The notes beneath the pieces are model-generated. The model ran no database searches. It had not been told where the DNA came from and was given only the letters and a program-made list of their open reading frames with translations. A stretch of DNA of 64,000 nucleotides, taken from NCBI GenBank assembly GCA_017429835.1, contig JAFROD010000013.1:1-64000 (forward strand). The letters run 5' to 3'. This DNA comes from Oscillospiraceae bacterium. Its GTDB lineage: Bacteria; Bacillota; Clostridia; Oscillospirales; Oscillospiraceae. Both the position numbers and the translations under genes were made by a program. Shown in pieces: positions 16,889-24,394 of this stretch (its first letter is position 1; each line of letters starts with the position of its first letter).

Positions 16889-16923
16889 AAATCCCCGTAT
16901 CCATTGAGATACGGGGATTTTTC
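16889..16923. terminator. Terminator just inside attL
   Basis: AAATCCCCGTATC / GATACGGGGATTT hairpin with TTTTTC, eight bases past the tRNA. As it is inside the prophage it replaces the host terminator of the tRNA, which now sits beyond attR. Confidence 0.8.
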
Positions 16924-17044
16924 TTGTAATTGCAACGGTTTGCGGACTTTTCACTTTCTCAATTTTGATACTGAAATTATCATAACCGAGTGGCAAAAAC
17001 TCATATTTTAGACGGAAAAATGTCAATGAAAATGGCAATGGATT

Positions 17045-18073
17045 TTACTGCCCGCGGTAGAAGTCATACATAGCGGTTTTGTACCGTTCAATATCGCTCT
17101 TTGCGATCTGCGTGTAGATCTCGTTCATCGTTTTGTCGTTCTTCCAACCGCCGATCTCCATCGCGATTCTTTGCGGAACGCGGAGATGATAGGACAGACT
17201 GGCAAACGAATGACGGAGCCCGTGAATGCCGACATACGGCAGCCCGTTTTCCTCGCAGATTTTCTCACAGTTTCGCCGCAGGGTATTCTGTGAATGCTCC
17301 AGCACTTTCCCGGACGGCTTTCGATCACGCTCAATCGCTGCCGCCAGTTCCGGGATCAGGATCGGCACAGCTCTCGTCGAAGTATCGTTCTTGTTTTCCT
17401 CTTTTACGACATAGCGATTGTCCTTCGTGAGAACTCTTGCGCCTTGTACGTGGATAAATTGCGGATTTCGCGGAATGTCTTCCCAGCGCAAGGCGTCGAT
17501 CTCGGAGATCCGCATTGACAGCAGCGCGAGGAGAAGCGGTATTGCATATTCGGTATCTTTTACAGCGCTGACAAATGCGCGGATCTGCTCATAGTCCAGG
17601 AAGCGATACGGTTTCGGCGCGTCTTTTGAGAGCGTGACTTCCGGAAGGTTGATGCCGTTTCGCTTTGCAACGGATCGCAAAAATCCCCAGGCGTTTTTCA
17701 GCGTCTTTCCGCAGCACAGGAGCGCTTCGCTGTCCACGATGCGCTGCCACTCGCTTTCTCTGATCTGATCGAGGCGCCGGTTGATGATGTTTTGAAATCT
17801 GTGGTCACGAATGCTGATGTATCCTCGGACCGTGAGAGGGGACAGCGAATTCTCGCGTTCCTCGATGTACTGCGTCATTGCCGAGTAAACAGTCGGCTGC
17901 TTTTCAAGACGCTCCTGCAGGCGAAAATCCGCCTGATATGCCGACTTTGCGGCTCTTGCCTTGCGCTCACAGCGGGTCTTGTCCAAGTCCGTAATGTACT
18001 GCTCTTTTCCGCCGACCCGCAGGCGGATCATCCATTCCCCGCTTTTTAATTTGATTGCTTTTGGAATTTTCAT
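17045..18073 (-). CDS. int: Tyrosine-type site-specific integrase of the prophage
   Basis: A 342-aa recombinase. The N-terminal about 60 residues have the strand-rich arm-binding style (SGEWMIRLRVGGKEQYITDLDKT); a SAM-like core-binding domain follows (about 65-155), then the catalytic domain. Active-site residues seen are Arg in LLSMRISEIDALRW, HxxR in HGLRHSFAS, Trp replacing the second His in IGGWKN, and the Tyr of NEIYTQ. The ATG at 18073 lies 10 nt after GGAGG; a TTG at 18079 is the alternative. Its position next to attL supports that it made this insertion. Confidence 0.93.
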   Translation of the reverse strand: MKIPKAIKLKSGEWMIRLRVGGKEQYITDLDKTRCERKARAAKSAYQADFRLQERLEKQPTVYSAMTQYIEERENSLSPLTVRGYISIRDHRFQNIINRRLDQIRESEWQRIVDSEALLCCGKTLKNAWGFLRSVAKRNGINLPEVTLSKDAPKPYRFLDYEQIRAFVSAVKDTEYAIPLLLALLSMRISEIDALRWEDIPRNPQFIHVQGARVLTKDNRYVVKEENKNDTSTRAVPILIPELAAAIERDRKPSGKVLEHSQNTLRRNCEKICEENGLPYVGIHGLRHSFASLSYHLRVPQRIAMEIGGWKNDKTMNEIYTQIAKSDIERYKTAMYDFYRGQ

Positions 18074-18143
18074 TGACAAAAAACCTCCTATGCGCTACCA
18101 TAAAAGGGTAGAGAATCCCTATATTTACCGTGGTTTTTCTACA

Positions 18144-18182
18144 GCCCGTTTCCGAGGACCAGTCGGAGGCGGGCATTTTTTA
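18144..18182 (+). terminator. Plus-strand terminator between integrase and lipoprotein
   Basis: GCCCGTTTCCGA / TCGGAGGCGGGC stem with ATTTTTT on the plus strand. The flanking genes are on the minus strand, so this ends some plus-strand transcript (see the candidate small RNA in the findings). Confidence 0.6.
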
Positions 18183-18183
18183 T

Positions 18184-18729
18184 TTAATCTTCTCCAAAAT
18201 GGAAGAAATCGAGGGTGATTTCACCGTCTGTGATTGAAAGATACGGGAAGCCTTTTGAGCTTGACAGTATTGTTTCCAGTGAGTAATTCCCATATAGAGT
18301 TGACATCAAGTCTCGCGCAGAATTGTGTAGCCCAAGGAATGATGCTGTCAAATCATCCCATAGCATCATACTTTCCTGCGATCCATTGCTTGCGTCTGAA
18401 TACAAGGATGAAAACTCATCATTTAAGATAATAACCGTAGCGGTGCCATCCTCGACTGTTACAAGCGTCTGGTATGCAGTATTAGAAAAAACATTTGTCA
18501 GAAGCGTTTTCAGTTGCTCCGGATCATCGATGAGAGGCGCAGCAGTCGTTTCGATAGTTGTTTCCTCTTCGGTAGGAGCAACGGTTGTTTCGACCTGTTC
18601 AGTGATAATTTCTTCTGGCGTTGAAGGAATGTCTGCTGCTTCCGACTCTTTCGATGTTTCAGAAGCAGCACAAGCAGAAAGTGCAAGTAACAGTGCGAGA
18701 GATATGATAATTGCGATGGCCTTTTTCAT
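18184..18729 (-). CDS. Prophage-encoded lipoprotein of unknown function
   Basis: A 181-aa protein with a lipoprotein signal: MKKAIAIIISLALLLALSAC, lipobox LSAC, Cys about residue 20. A Thr/Glu-rich linker follows (TTVAPTEEETTIETTAAP), then a compact C-terminal part (LLTNVFSNTAYQTLVTV...). The ATG at 18729 has AGGAGG upstream. Located in the lysogeny block, it is probably expressed from the resident prophage and may alter the host surface, for example superinfection exclusion; that role is inferred from position only. Confidence 0.75.
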   Translation of the reverse strand: MKKAIAIIISLALLLALSACAASETSKESEAADIPSTPEEIITEQVETTVAPTEEETTIETTAAPLIDDPEQLKTLLTNVFSNTAYQTLVTVEDGTATVIILNDEFSSLYSDASNGSQESMMLWDDLTASFLGLHNSARDLMSTLYGNYSLETILSSSKGFPYLSITDGEITLDFFHFGED

Positions 18730-18736
18730 TGGTGCA

Positions 18737-18800
18737 TTCCTCCTAAAATAATAATACTGTTGTAAAACTGTCGCGTATGTAAGTAGCACGCGGCTTTTTG
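18737..18800. repeat. Imperfect direct repeat, copy of the ImmA 3' end (second copy 19299-19360)
   Basis: The stretch before the lipoprotein start (TCCTCCTAAAATAATAATACTG... to GCACGCGGCTTTTT) repeats the 3' end of the immA gene plus the downstream RBS at 19299-19360. The two copies bracket the membrane zinc-ribbon gene, as expected if that gene was inserted by recombination between repeated segments. Confidence 0.6.
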
Positions 18801-18836
18801 AAAAGCCTCGGTTACGCCGGCGAAGGGCATTCTATA

Positions 18837-19292
18837 TCACTCTTTTATGAACGGCGCCGCGCAATTCCAGCATTTTGTTCGGTTGGCTCTTTGCCGTTCA
18901 CCGCAGTGAGGGCAAACAATATAGCCGTCAGAATCAGAGAGCGGAGTAACGGGCGACTGTGCTGGAATTTGGTCAGAGGATTCTTTTTGTATCGGCTGGG
19001 CAACATCGGTTTTGGAAGCTACAGCAGGCGCAGGCTTGTTTGTCGTAGCAGGTGCAGGTTGCTTTCTGATTTCGCCTTCTATTTTTGTAAGGTGAATGGA
19101 GTTGTTTTCCGTCTCATCAAGCAGAGCTGCGAAAGCTAATGAAAAAATACAGAATAGTGTCGCGCTAATTGCAGAAGCGAGAAAATACCAAACAGACTCT
19201 AACTCAACAGCAAGCAAAATACCACCGATCACAGATAGAATAGCAACCACAATACCGAGAGTGCGAATAATTGACGCGTACTTCTTTAACAT
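18837..19292 (-). CDS. Two-TM membrane protein with C-terminal zinc ribbon
   Basis: A 151-aa protein with two adjacent membrane helices (about 8-62: IIRTLGIVVAILSVIGGILL; VWYFLASAISATLFCIFSLAFAALL). A Pro/Ala/Thr-rich linker follows, then a CPHC-x11-CWNC zinc ribbon at the extreme C-terminus (about 122-145). RBS AGGAGGAAAAAC precedes the ATG. The gene is a moron-like insert, bracketed by copies of the immA tail. Function is unknown; the soluble ribbon is probably cytoplasmic. Confidence 0.7.
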   Translation of the reverse strand: MLKKYASIIRTLGIVVAILSVIGGILLAVELESVWYFLASAISATLFCIFSLAFAALLDETENNSIHLTKIEGEIRKQPAPATTNKPAPAVASKTDVAQPIQKESSDQIPAQSPVTPLSDSDGYIVCPHCGERQRANRTKCWNCAAPFIKE

Positions 19293-19302
19293 GTTTTTCC
19301 TC

Positions 19303-19731
19303 CTAAAAGTATAATTCTGTTGCAAGATTGCCGTGTGTGTAATAGCACACGGCTTTTTTTATTAGGTCTTCGGTGATCCCGAAGAAATCCGCGAGTTGCC
19401 ACATCTCTGTATAACCGGCTGCGACGGCGGCGTCCAGATCGGCGGCAGAGATCAGGCGGCGGATCGCCCACTTGTCGGCGCGGTTCTCGTGACGCTGCCG
19501 GCAGTCTACGGCGGTATACCTGCTGTAGAACGAACCTGTCACGCAATGGCCGAGTTCGTGCGCGAGGCGGGTGCGTTCGTCCGCCTCGGTTTGGATCTGC
19601 GCCCGGTCGATGCCGATGTAGCACTGATCACCGTCTTCGATTGACATCGACGCGCTTTGTGGGAGTGGGAAGTCCAGTACTTGTATCCCCTTCCTTTCGG
19701 CGCACCGATAGAGCGAGGTTAATGTCTTCAA
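19303..19731 (-). CDS. ImmA/IrrE-family metallopeptidase
   Basis: A 142-aa zinc peptidase with HELGH (about residues 59-63) and a downstream ENRADKWA segment supplying the third ligand. In ICEBs1 and many prophages such proteases cleave the neighbouring CI-like repressor to start induction. Here the repressor gene ends 3 bp upstream in the same transcript, so the same anti-repressor role is likely. Confidence 0.85.
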   Translation of the reverse strand: MKTLTSLYRCAERKGIQVLDFPLPQSASMSIEDGDQCYIGIDRAQIQTEADERTRLAHELGHCVTGSFYSRYTAVDCRQRHENRADKWAIRRLISAADLDAAVAAGYTEMWQLADFFGITEDLIKKAVCYYTHGNLATELYF

Positions 19732-19734
19732 CGA

Positions 19735-20079
19735 TTACCCCTTCTTCTGGCGCTCTTTGACGTAGGCGGCGAAGCGCAGCACCTCTTCGTACATCTCGTC
19801 GGTGATCTCACCGTCTCCGCCAAACAGAGCGAATTTTATTTCTTCGTCAGATACGCGCTCGGCAGTTCCTGCTGGGGTATCGTCATCATCAACAAGGTAA
19901 GAGATGGGAACCCCGAACAGCACCGACATCGCTTTGATTTTTGAGGCTGGAATATCGTCAACCCTGCCGCATTCCCATTTGCTGACGGCGTTCTTCTTAA
20001 CTCCGAGTTTCTCGCCGAGTTCAGTCTGCGTTAGATTAGCACGCTTTCGCAACATCTTGATCTTATCAGCGATTTTCAT
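19735..20079 (-). CDS. CI-like XRE repressor of the prophage
   Basis: A 114-aa regulator. N-terminal HTH (about 5-60): IKMLRKRANLTQTELGEKLGVKKNAVSKWECGRVDDIP. The C-terminal region is acidic and helical, lacks a LexA-type serine protease domain, and so fits ImmA-mediated rather than RecA-mediated inactivation. It is divergent from the Cro-like gene across a control region with repeated ATCTTGAAAAGAT sites. It would maintain lysogeny. Confidence 0.88.
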   Translation of the reverse strand: MKIADKIKMLRKRANLTQTELGEKLGVKKNAVSKWECGRVDDIPASKIKAMSVLFGVPISYLVDDDDTPAGTAERVSDEEIKFALFGGDGEITDEMYEEVLRFAAYVKERQKKG

Positions 20080-20104
20080 TTTAATGACCTCGCTTAATTA
20101 TTAT

Positions 20105-20200
20105 TGTATCTTCATTTTAACACATTTTTTCGCAAAGTCAATAAAAAATATCTTGACAAGGTGAAAAACACGTGTATAATGAAAGTATCTTGAAAAGATG
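20105..20200. promoter_or_regulatory. Lysogeny/lysis divergent promoters and operators
   Basis: Rightward promoter: TTGACA (20153-20158), 16-nt spacer, TATAAT (20175-20180). Leftward promoter: TTGACT/TAAAAT on the minus strand (AGTCAA 20136-20141, ATTTTA 20114-20119), also 16 nt apart. Operators: palindrome ATCTT-GAA-AAGAT (20187-20199), a variant ATCTTGACAAGGT overlapping the rightward -35 (20150-20162), and an ATCTT half-site (20108-20112). Another perfect copy follows the Cro-like gene at 20425-20437. Confidence 0.8.
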
Positions 20201-20216
20201 AAAGCGAGGTGAGCAA

Positions 20217-20420
20217 ATGAATTCAGATGTTTTGAAAGGGAAGATCCGAGAGAATGCTTTGACACAGTCCGATGTGGCAGAAAAGATTGGCATTAGTCTT
20301 TCGAGATTTAATGCAAAAATCAATAATTGCGGAGCAGAATTCACTCTTGGCGAAGTTCGCGCTATCAAAGATCTTCTCCATCTAACCGCAGAGCAAACTG
20401 ACTTTATTTTTTTCTCATAA
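20217..20420 (+). CDS. Cro-like small HTH regulator
   Basis: A 67-aa HTH protein: LKGKIRENALTQSDVAEKIGISLSRFNAKIN (about 6-36). The tail ends ...LTAEQTDFIFFS, the common ending of phage Cro-like proteins in Firmicutes. RBS GCGAGGTGAG precedes the ATG. It is first in the rightward early transcript and would antagonise the repressor. Confidence 0.85.
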   Translation: MNSDVLKGKIRENALTQSDVAEKIGISLSRFNAKINNCGAEFTLGEVRAIKDLLHLTAEQTDFIFFS

Positions 20421-20508
20421 AAGTATCTTGAAAAGATTACTTTTGAGAAATGAGGTCGAGCGAATTGCTTGACTGCCTGAACTGTACTTAGAGCATACTG
20501 CATTACTT

Positions 20509-20524
20509 GTCCGATAAAACGGAC
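20509..20524. promoter_or_regulatory. Palindromic site before the small HTH gene (second copy at 20812-20825)
   Basis: GTCCG-ATAAAA-CGGAC lies just before the RBS, and GTCCGATGTCGGAC, a perfect 14-bp palindrome, overlaps the stop codon of the same gene. The shared half-site GTCCG(A) suggests one protein binds both; regulation is inferred. Confidence 0.4.
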
Positions 20525-20545
20525 TGAAAGGAGGAACAAAGAAGA

Positions 20546-20812
20546 ATGCCTCGACTGAAACCATCTGCCGCGCAGCAGGCAGCAGCAGAGGCGGAGCGCC
20601 GAAAACGGTCCCTGCTCGGTACGCTTAATAAGTATCGGATGATCTGCGGCTTCAATTCGTGGGAGCTTGCCGCACCTGCGATCGGGATGAGCCGCGCAAC
20701 GATCTTCCGCAGGATCCGGGAGCCGGAGACCTTCACCCTGGACGAACTGCACCGAATCGTCCGTGTCCTGCAGATTCCGAAGGACGAAATCTCAGACATC
20801 ATTTTTTCATAG
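20546..20812 (+). CDS. Small HTH DNA-binding protein, early gene
   Basis: An 88-aa basic protein; an Ala/Arg-rich N-terminal helix is followed by an HTH-like segment WELAAPAIGMSRATIFRRIREPETFTLDELHRIVRVLQ and the tail EISDIIFS, similar in style to the Cro-like protein. AAAGGAGGAAC precedes the ATG. It is flanked by two GTCCG/CGGAC palindromes (20509-20524, 20812-20825), which may be its own operators. Confidence 0.75.
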   Translation: MPRLKPSAAQQAAAEAERRKRSLLGTLNKYRMICGFNSWELAAPAIGMSRATIFRRIREPETFTLDELHRIVRVLQIPKDEISDIIFS

Positions 20813-20838
20813 TCCGATGTCGGACGGAAAGGATAATA

Positions 20839-21195
20839 ATGGACATTAAGAAGATCGTGGAAAACATCTGCTGTGATTATACACACGCGACGCTCATTGA
20901 TCTATGCCGTTTCTACTTCACGGGAATGAAAAAGAAGGATCCGCAGAAAGCAAAGCGATATGACCTTGACCAAATCGCATTTATCATCCTCTCATTGAAT
21001 ATTGACCCAGCGGGAATATATGCGGTTTATACCGATGACAGAATAATCCTCGAATGTGCATTTGCTCACCAAACTGTCGATTATGTGTTCAAGAATACGC
21101 TTTATTGTTGGGCGGATGAACCGGAATATCCCGTTACAAAGGATAGCTTGCAGCAGCGTGTATATGTCCGCAGAATAGCAACAAAAACGATATAA
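20839..21195 (+). CDS. Hypothetical phage early protein
   Basis: A 118-aa protein beginning MDIKKIVENICCDYTHATLIDLCRFYF. No family is recognised. It is mixed alpha/beta by pattern (LDQIAFIILSLNIDPAGIYAVYTDDRIILECAF), with three scattered cysteines and no membrane segment. RBS GGAAAGGA lies 5 nt before the ATG. It sits between regulators and the recombination module. Confidence 0.6.
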   Translation: MDIKKIVENICCDYTHATLIDLCRFYFTGMKKKDPQKAKRYDLDQIAFIILSLNIDPAGIYAVYTDDRIILECAFAHQTVDYVFKNTLYCWADEPEYPVTKDSLQQRVYVRRIATKTI

Positions 21196-21209
21196 AGGAG
21201 GACAAACCA

Positions 21210-21557
21210 ATGAACAACGCACAGATCATTCCGGTCGCCCAGAAACGCGACTATCTCTACGTGGACGAGCCGTCTGAATTTGAGCATCTTTCCCGGTGCA
21301 CAGATCAGCGCAAGCAGCGTGACGCCGAGCGCATCGAGAGCGATCTCCGCGAGCGCAACCGGCAACGCAGAGAGGCGCGGCGAGAATGGCGCCACCTTAT
21401 GCACAACTGCTACCTGATGTTCCTCGGAATCGTCGCCACCTGCTGCGCGCTTGCTTCGATTACCGCGATCCGCGCATCCTATCCGGCTCTTGCAATCTTC
21501 CCTGCGGTCCTTGCACTCGTGTCGCTCTGGGCCGGGATGGTTCAGAAAAATGGATAA
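21210..21557 (+). CDS. Small membrane protein with charged N-terminal helix
   Basis: A 115-aa protein. Residues about 25-62 form a very charged helix (DQRKQRDAERIESDLRERNRQRREARREWR). Two membrane segments follow (CYLMFLGIVATCCALASITAI; YPALAIFPAVLALVSLWAGMV). AAAGGAGGACAAACCA precedes the ATG. Function unknown; small early membrane proteins may affect the host envelope or exclude other phages (inference). Confidence 0.65.
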   Translation: MNNAQIIPVAQKRDYLYVDEPSEFEHLSRCTDQRKQRDAERIESDLRERNRQRREARREWRHLMHNCYLMFLGIVATCCALASITAIRASYPALAIFPAVLALVSLWAGMVQKNG

Positions 21558-21648
21558 AAAGAGCCGCCTGCAAAGCTGGCACTTCGCAGACGGCAAAAGA
21601 ATATAACGACTACTTACAAACTACTACAGAACGGAGGATTTGTCAACC

Positions 21649-23058
21649 GTGAAAATATCAAAGATTTCCATTCGCAACCTGTTCGGCATCACCGAACGCA
21701 CCCTTGACGGCAAGTCTGTCGAACTGTCCGGCCCGAAGGGATCCGGCAAAACCAGTGTCCTCGACGCGATCCGCTATGCATTGACCAACCGTTCCGACCG
21801 GGATTACATCATCCGGCAGGGCGCGGACGAAGGCGAGATCCTGATCGAAACTAACACCGGCCTTCAGATCGACCGGAAGAAGCGCACGACAAAAGCGGAC
21901 GCAATCACCGTGCGCGACGGCGGCGCGTCTTACACCCGCCCGGCAGAATTTCTGTCCGGCATCTTTACGCCGCTGCAGCTCGATCCCGTCGCGTTCACGC
22001 AGATGTCGCGGCAGGAGAAGAACCGGACAATCCTGAATCTGATCGACTTTCCCTGGGATATGAACTGGATCAAAGAGCAGTTCGGCGAGATCCCGCAGGG
22101 CGTCGACTACAGTCAGCATATTCTGGATGTCCTCGCGCAGATCCAGGCGGACAACGGCGTTTATTTCCAGACCAGACAGGCGATCAACCGCGATATCCGG
22201 AACGAGCAGGCCTTCATTGCCGATATTGGCAAAGGGCTGCCGGACAACTACAACGCGGATCTGTGGCGCAATTACAGTTTGACCGAAAAGATCGGCGAAT
22301 TGACGCGGATCCAGCACCAGAACGGCCTGATCGAACGTGCGAGAAACTTCCGCAGCGACTACGAGAGCAAAAAGCGTGCTATTGAGGCGAAACATGAAGC
22401 GGAAAAAATGACGCACGAACGCAGCATCGCCAGTGACCGCGAACGCCTGCTCAAGACGATCGCCTCGGCACAAGCCGAACTTGCCGGTCTCGATGAGCGT
22501 CTGGCGGACAAACTCAAGGCGGTTTCGGCGTCCAAAGAGGCAGAAATGAGTAAACTGGATGCCGATATGGGAACGGCGGCTCGGTATGCAGACGGCACGA
22601 TTGTAGATACATCTGCTCTCTCGGATGAGATTGCGACCGCCGAGCGAATGAAAAAGTACCTCAACGAGTATGACCGTATGAAAACTCTGGAACGAGAGGT
22701 CGAGGATCTGCAAGGAAAAGAGGCTGCGCTGACCGAAAAGATCGAACTCGCACGCGAACTTCCGGCAAAGATTCTGGCGACCGCGGTTATTCCAATCGAC
22801 GGTCTGACCGTGGAGAACGGCATCCCGCTGATCCACGGACTTCCGATTTCCAATCTGTCCGACGGCGAATTGCTGGAGCTGTGCGTCGACGTGACCGTCA
22901 GCAAGCCTGGGCAGCTTGAGATCGTCCTTGTAGACGGCGCGGAACGTCTCGATTCCGCTGCCAGAGAGCGTCTTTACGCAAAATGCAAGGAAAAGGGCTT
23001 GCAACTGATTGCGACCCGCGTGAGTGATTCTGACGATCTGGAGGTGGTGGAACTGTGA
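21649..23058 (+). CDS. SMC/RecF-like AAA ATPase of the phage recombination module
   Basis: A 469-aa protein. Walker A is GPKGSGKTS (about 27-35) after a RecF/SbcC-like start KISKISIRNLFGITERTLDG. A coiled-coil middle (about 215-375, rich in EAEKMTHERSIASDRERL and similar) precedes the signature-like LSDGELLELCVDVTV and Walker B EIVLVDGAERLD. This is the split-ABC layout of SMC-type DNA repair ATPases. The start is GTG at 21649, 11 nt after GGAGG; the TTG at 21640 is too close to the RBS. It probably works with the following SSB-like and nuclease genes in DNA replication or recombination. Confidence 0.82.
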   Translation: MKISKISIRNLFGITERTLDGKSVELSGPKGSGKTSVLDAIRYALTNRSDRDYIIRQGADEGEILIETNTGLQIDRKKRTTKADAITVRDGGASYTRPAEFLSGIFTPLQLDPVAFTQMSRQEKNRTILNLIDFPWDMNWIKEQFGEIPQGVDYSQHILDVLAQIQADNGVYFQTRQAINRDIRNEQAFIADIGKGLPDNYNADLWRNYSLTEKIGELTRIQHQNGLIERARNFRSDYESKKRAIEAKHEAEKMTHERSIASDRERLLKTIASAQAELAGLDERLADKLKAVSASKEAEMSKLDADMGTAARYADGTIVDTSALSDEIATAERMKKYLNEYDRMKTLEREVEDLQGKEAALTEKIELARELPAKILATAVIPIDGLTVENGIPLIHGLPISNLSDGELLELCVDVTVSKPGQLEIVLVDGAERLDSAARERLYAKCKEKGLQLIATRVSDSDDLEVVEL

Positions 23059-23588
23059 AAACCCATTGGAAGAAACTGACCAATCCGGACTACCTTGGGG
23101 CGTATTCGCTTGCCGGCGAGAACGGCTATTCAGAGAAGGTCGTCGTGATTGAAAGTGTCCGGCAGGAAACGGTGACCGGAACGGACGGCAAGAAGGAAAT
23201 GTGTATGGTGGCACATCTGGTCAATGAGAAGCCGATGATTCTGAACGCCACGAACTGCAAGGCAATCGCGAAGGTCGCCGGAAGCAGCTTCGTCGAGGAC
23301 TGGGCCGGCGTTGCTGTTACGCTGTTCGTTCAGCAGGGCGTGAAGGCGTTTGGTGATGTGGTGGACGCTCTTCGGATTCGTCCGAAGGCGCCGATGCCGC
23401 CGACAACCTGCGACCGCTGCGGCGATCTGATCGCGCCTGCGTTCAAAATGACCGTTCCGCAGCTGATTGAGTATTCCAAACAGCATTGCAACGGATCGAC
23501 ACTCTGCGCTTCCTGTATGAAGGCATACAAGGAAATGCAGGACGCACAGAAACAGAAGGAGGCCGCAAATGATTCTGAATCAAGCTAA
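23055..23588 (+). CDS. SSB-like protein with zinc ribbon, recombination module
   Basis: A 177-aa protein with a GTG start inside the stop codon of the ATPase gene (GTGA). Residues about 1-115 have the beta-rich pattern of phage ssDNA-binding or annealing accessory proteins (LGAYSLAGENGYSEKVVVIESV..., VAVTLFVQQGVKAFGDVVDALRI). A four-cysteine ribbon follows: CDRCG and CASC (about 121-155). The SSB role is inferred from fold pattern and context. It overlaps the nuclease gene by 20 bp. Confidence 0.6.
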   Translation: MKTHWKKLTNPDYLGAYSLAGENGYSEKVVVIESVRQETVTGTDGKKEMCMVAHLVNEKPMILNATNCKAIAKVAGSSFVEDWAGVAVTLFVQQGVKAFGDVVDALRIRPKAPMPPTTCDRCGDLIAPAFKMTVPQLIEYSKQHCNGSTLCASCMKAYKEMQDAQKQKEAANDSESS

Positions 23589-24393
23589 TTACTATTCCAA
23601 GGAAGCGGATATGGAGTATATGTCCGCTTCCCAGTTCAAAAATTTCAAGCGCTGCGAGGCGGCTGCTATGGCAGAACTTCGCGACGAATATGCCCTGGAT
23701 GAATCTACCGCGCTGCTTGTCGGCGGATACGTCGACGCACATTTTGAAGGAACGCTTGACGTCTACCGCGCGCAGCACCCGGAGATCTTCAAAAAGGACG
23801 GTACGCTGAAAAGCGATTTCGTCAAGGCAGATGAAATTATCGCCCGGGCCGAGCGTGACGAGTTGTTTATGCTCCTGATGTCCGGTAAGAAGCAGGTGAT
23901 CGTCACCGGCAAGATCGCCGGAGTACCCTTCAAGGGAAAAATCGACAGTCTGCTTGATGCGGACGCCTGCCGCGAAATGGTGCGGCGCTTTCCGGAGACG
24001 GCTCCGGTCGTCGGCTTCGGCGACGGGATGATCGTTGATCTGAAGTGCATGAAAGATATGCACCGCGTCTGGTCCGATGACGAACACAGCTACGTTTCGT
24101 TCGTCGACGCCTGGGGCTACGACTATCAGGGCGCGATCTATCAGAAACTGGAAGGTCACGCACTCCCGTTCGTGCTTGCCGTGACCACCAAAGAGACGGA
24201 GCCGAATCTTGAGGCGATCAGTCTCTCCGGCGACGATCTTGACCTTGCTTTGAGCGACGTGGAGGAGCTTGCGCCGCGCTACGCGGCGATTAAGCGCGGG
24301 GAGATCGAACCCGAACGGTGTGAAAAATGCCCGTACTGCATCGCTACGAAGAAGCTGCGCCGCATTATTGATCTGACGGAGCTGGAAGTCTGA
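23569..24393 (+). CDS. PD-(D/E)XK nuclease, RecE/RecB-like
   Basis: A 274-aa protein. MSASQFKNFKRCEAAAMAEL is the typical start of Cas4/RecB-type exonucleases. The catalytic core is GKIDSLLD followed by MIVDLKC (Asp...DxK, about 125-165), with YQGAIYQ as motif III. A C-terminal CEKCPYC could bind a metal or an Fe-S cluster. It would act as a 5'-3' exonuclease with the SMC-like ATPase and SSB-like partner. RBS AAGGAGG lies 7 nt before the ATG. Confidence 0.85.
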   Translation: MILNQANYYSKEADMEYMSASQFKNFKRCEAAAMAELRDEYALDESTALLVGGYVDAHFEGTLDVYRAQHPEIFKKDGTLKSDFVKADEIIARAERDELFMLLMSGKKQVIVTGKIAGVPFKGKIDSLLDADACREMVRRFPETAPVVGFGDGMIVDLKCMKDMHRVWSDDEHSYVSFVDAWGYDYQGAIYQKLEGHALPFVLAVTTKETEPNLEAISLSGDDLDLALSDVEELAPRYAAIKRGEIEPERCEKCPYCIATKKLRRIIDLTELEV

Positions 24394-24394
24394 T

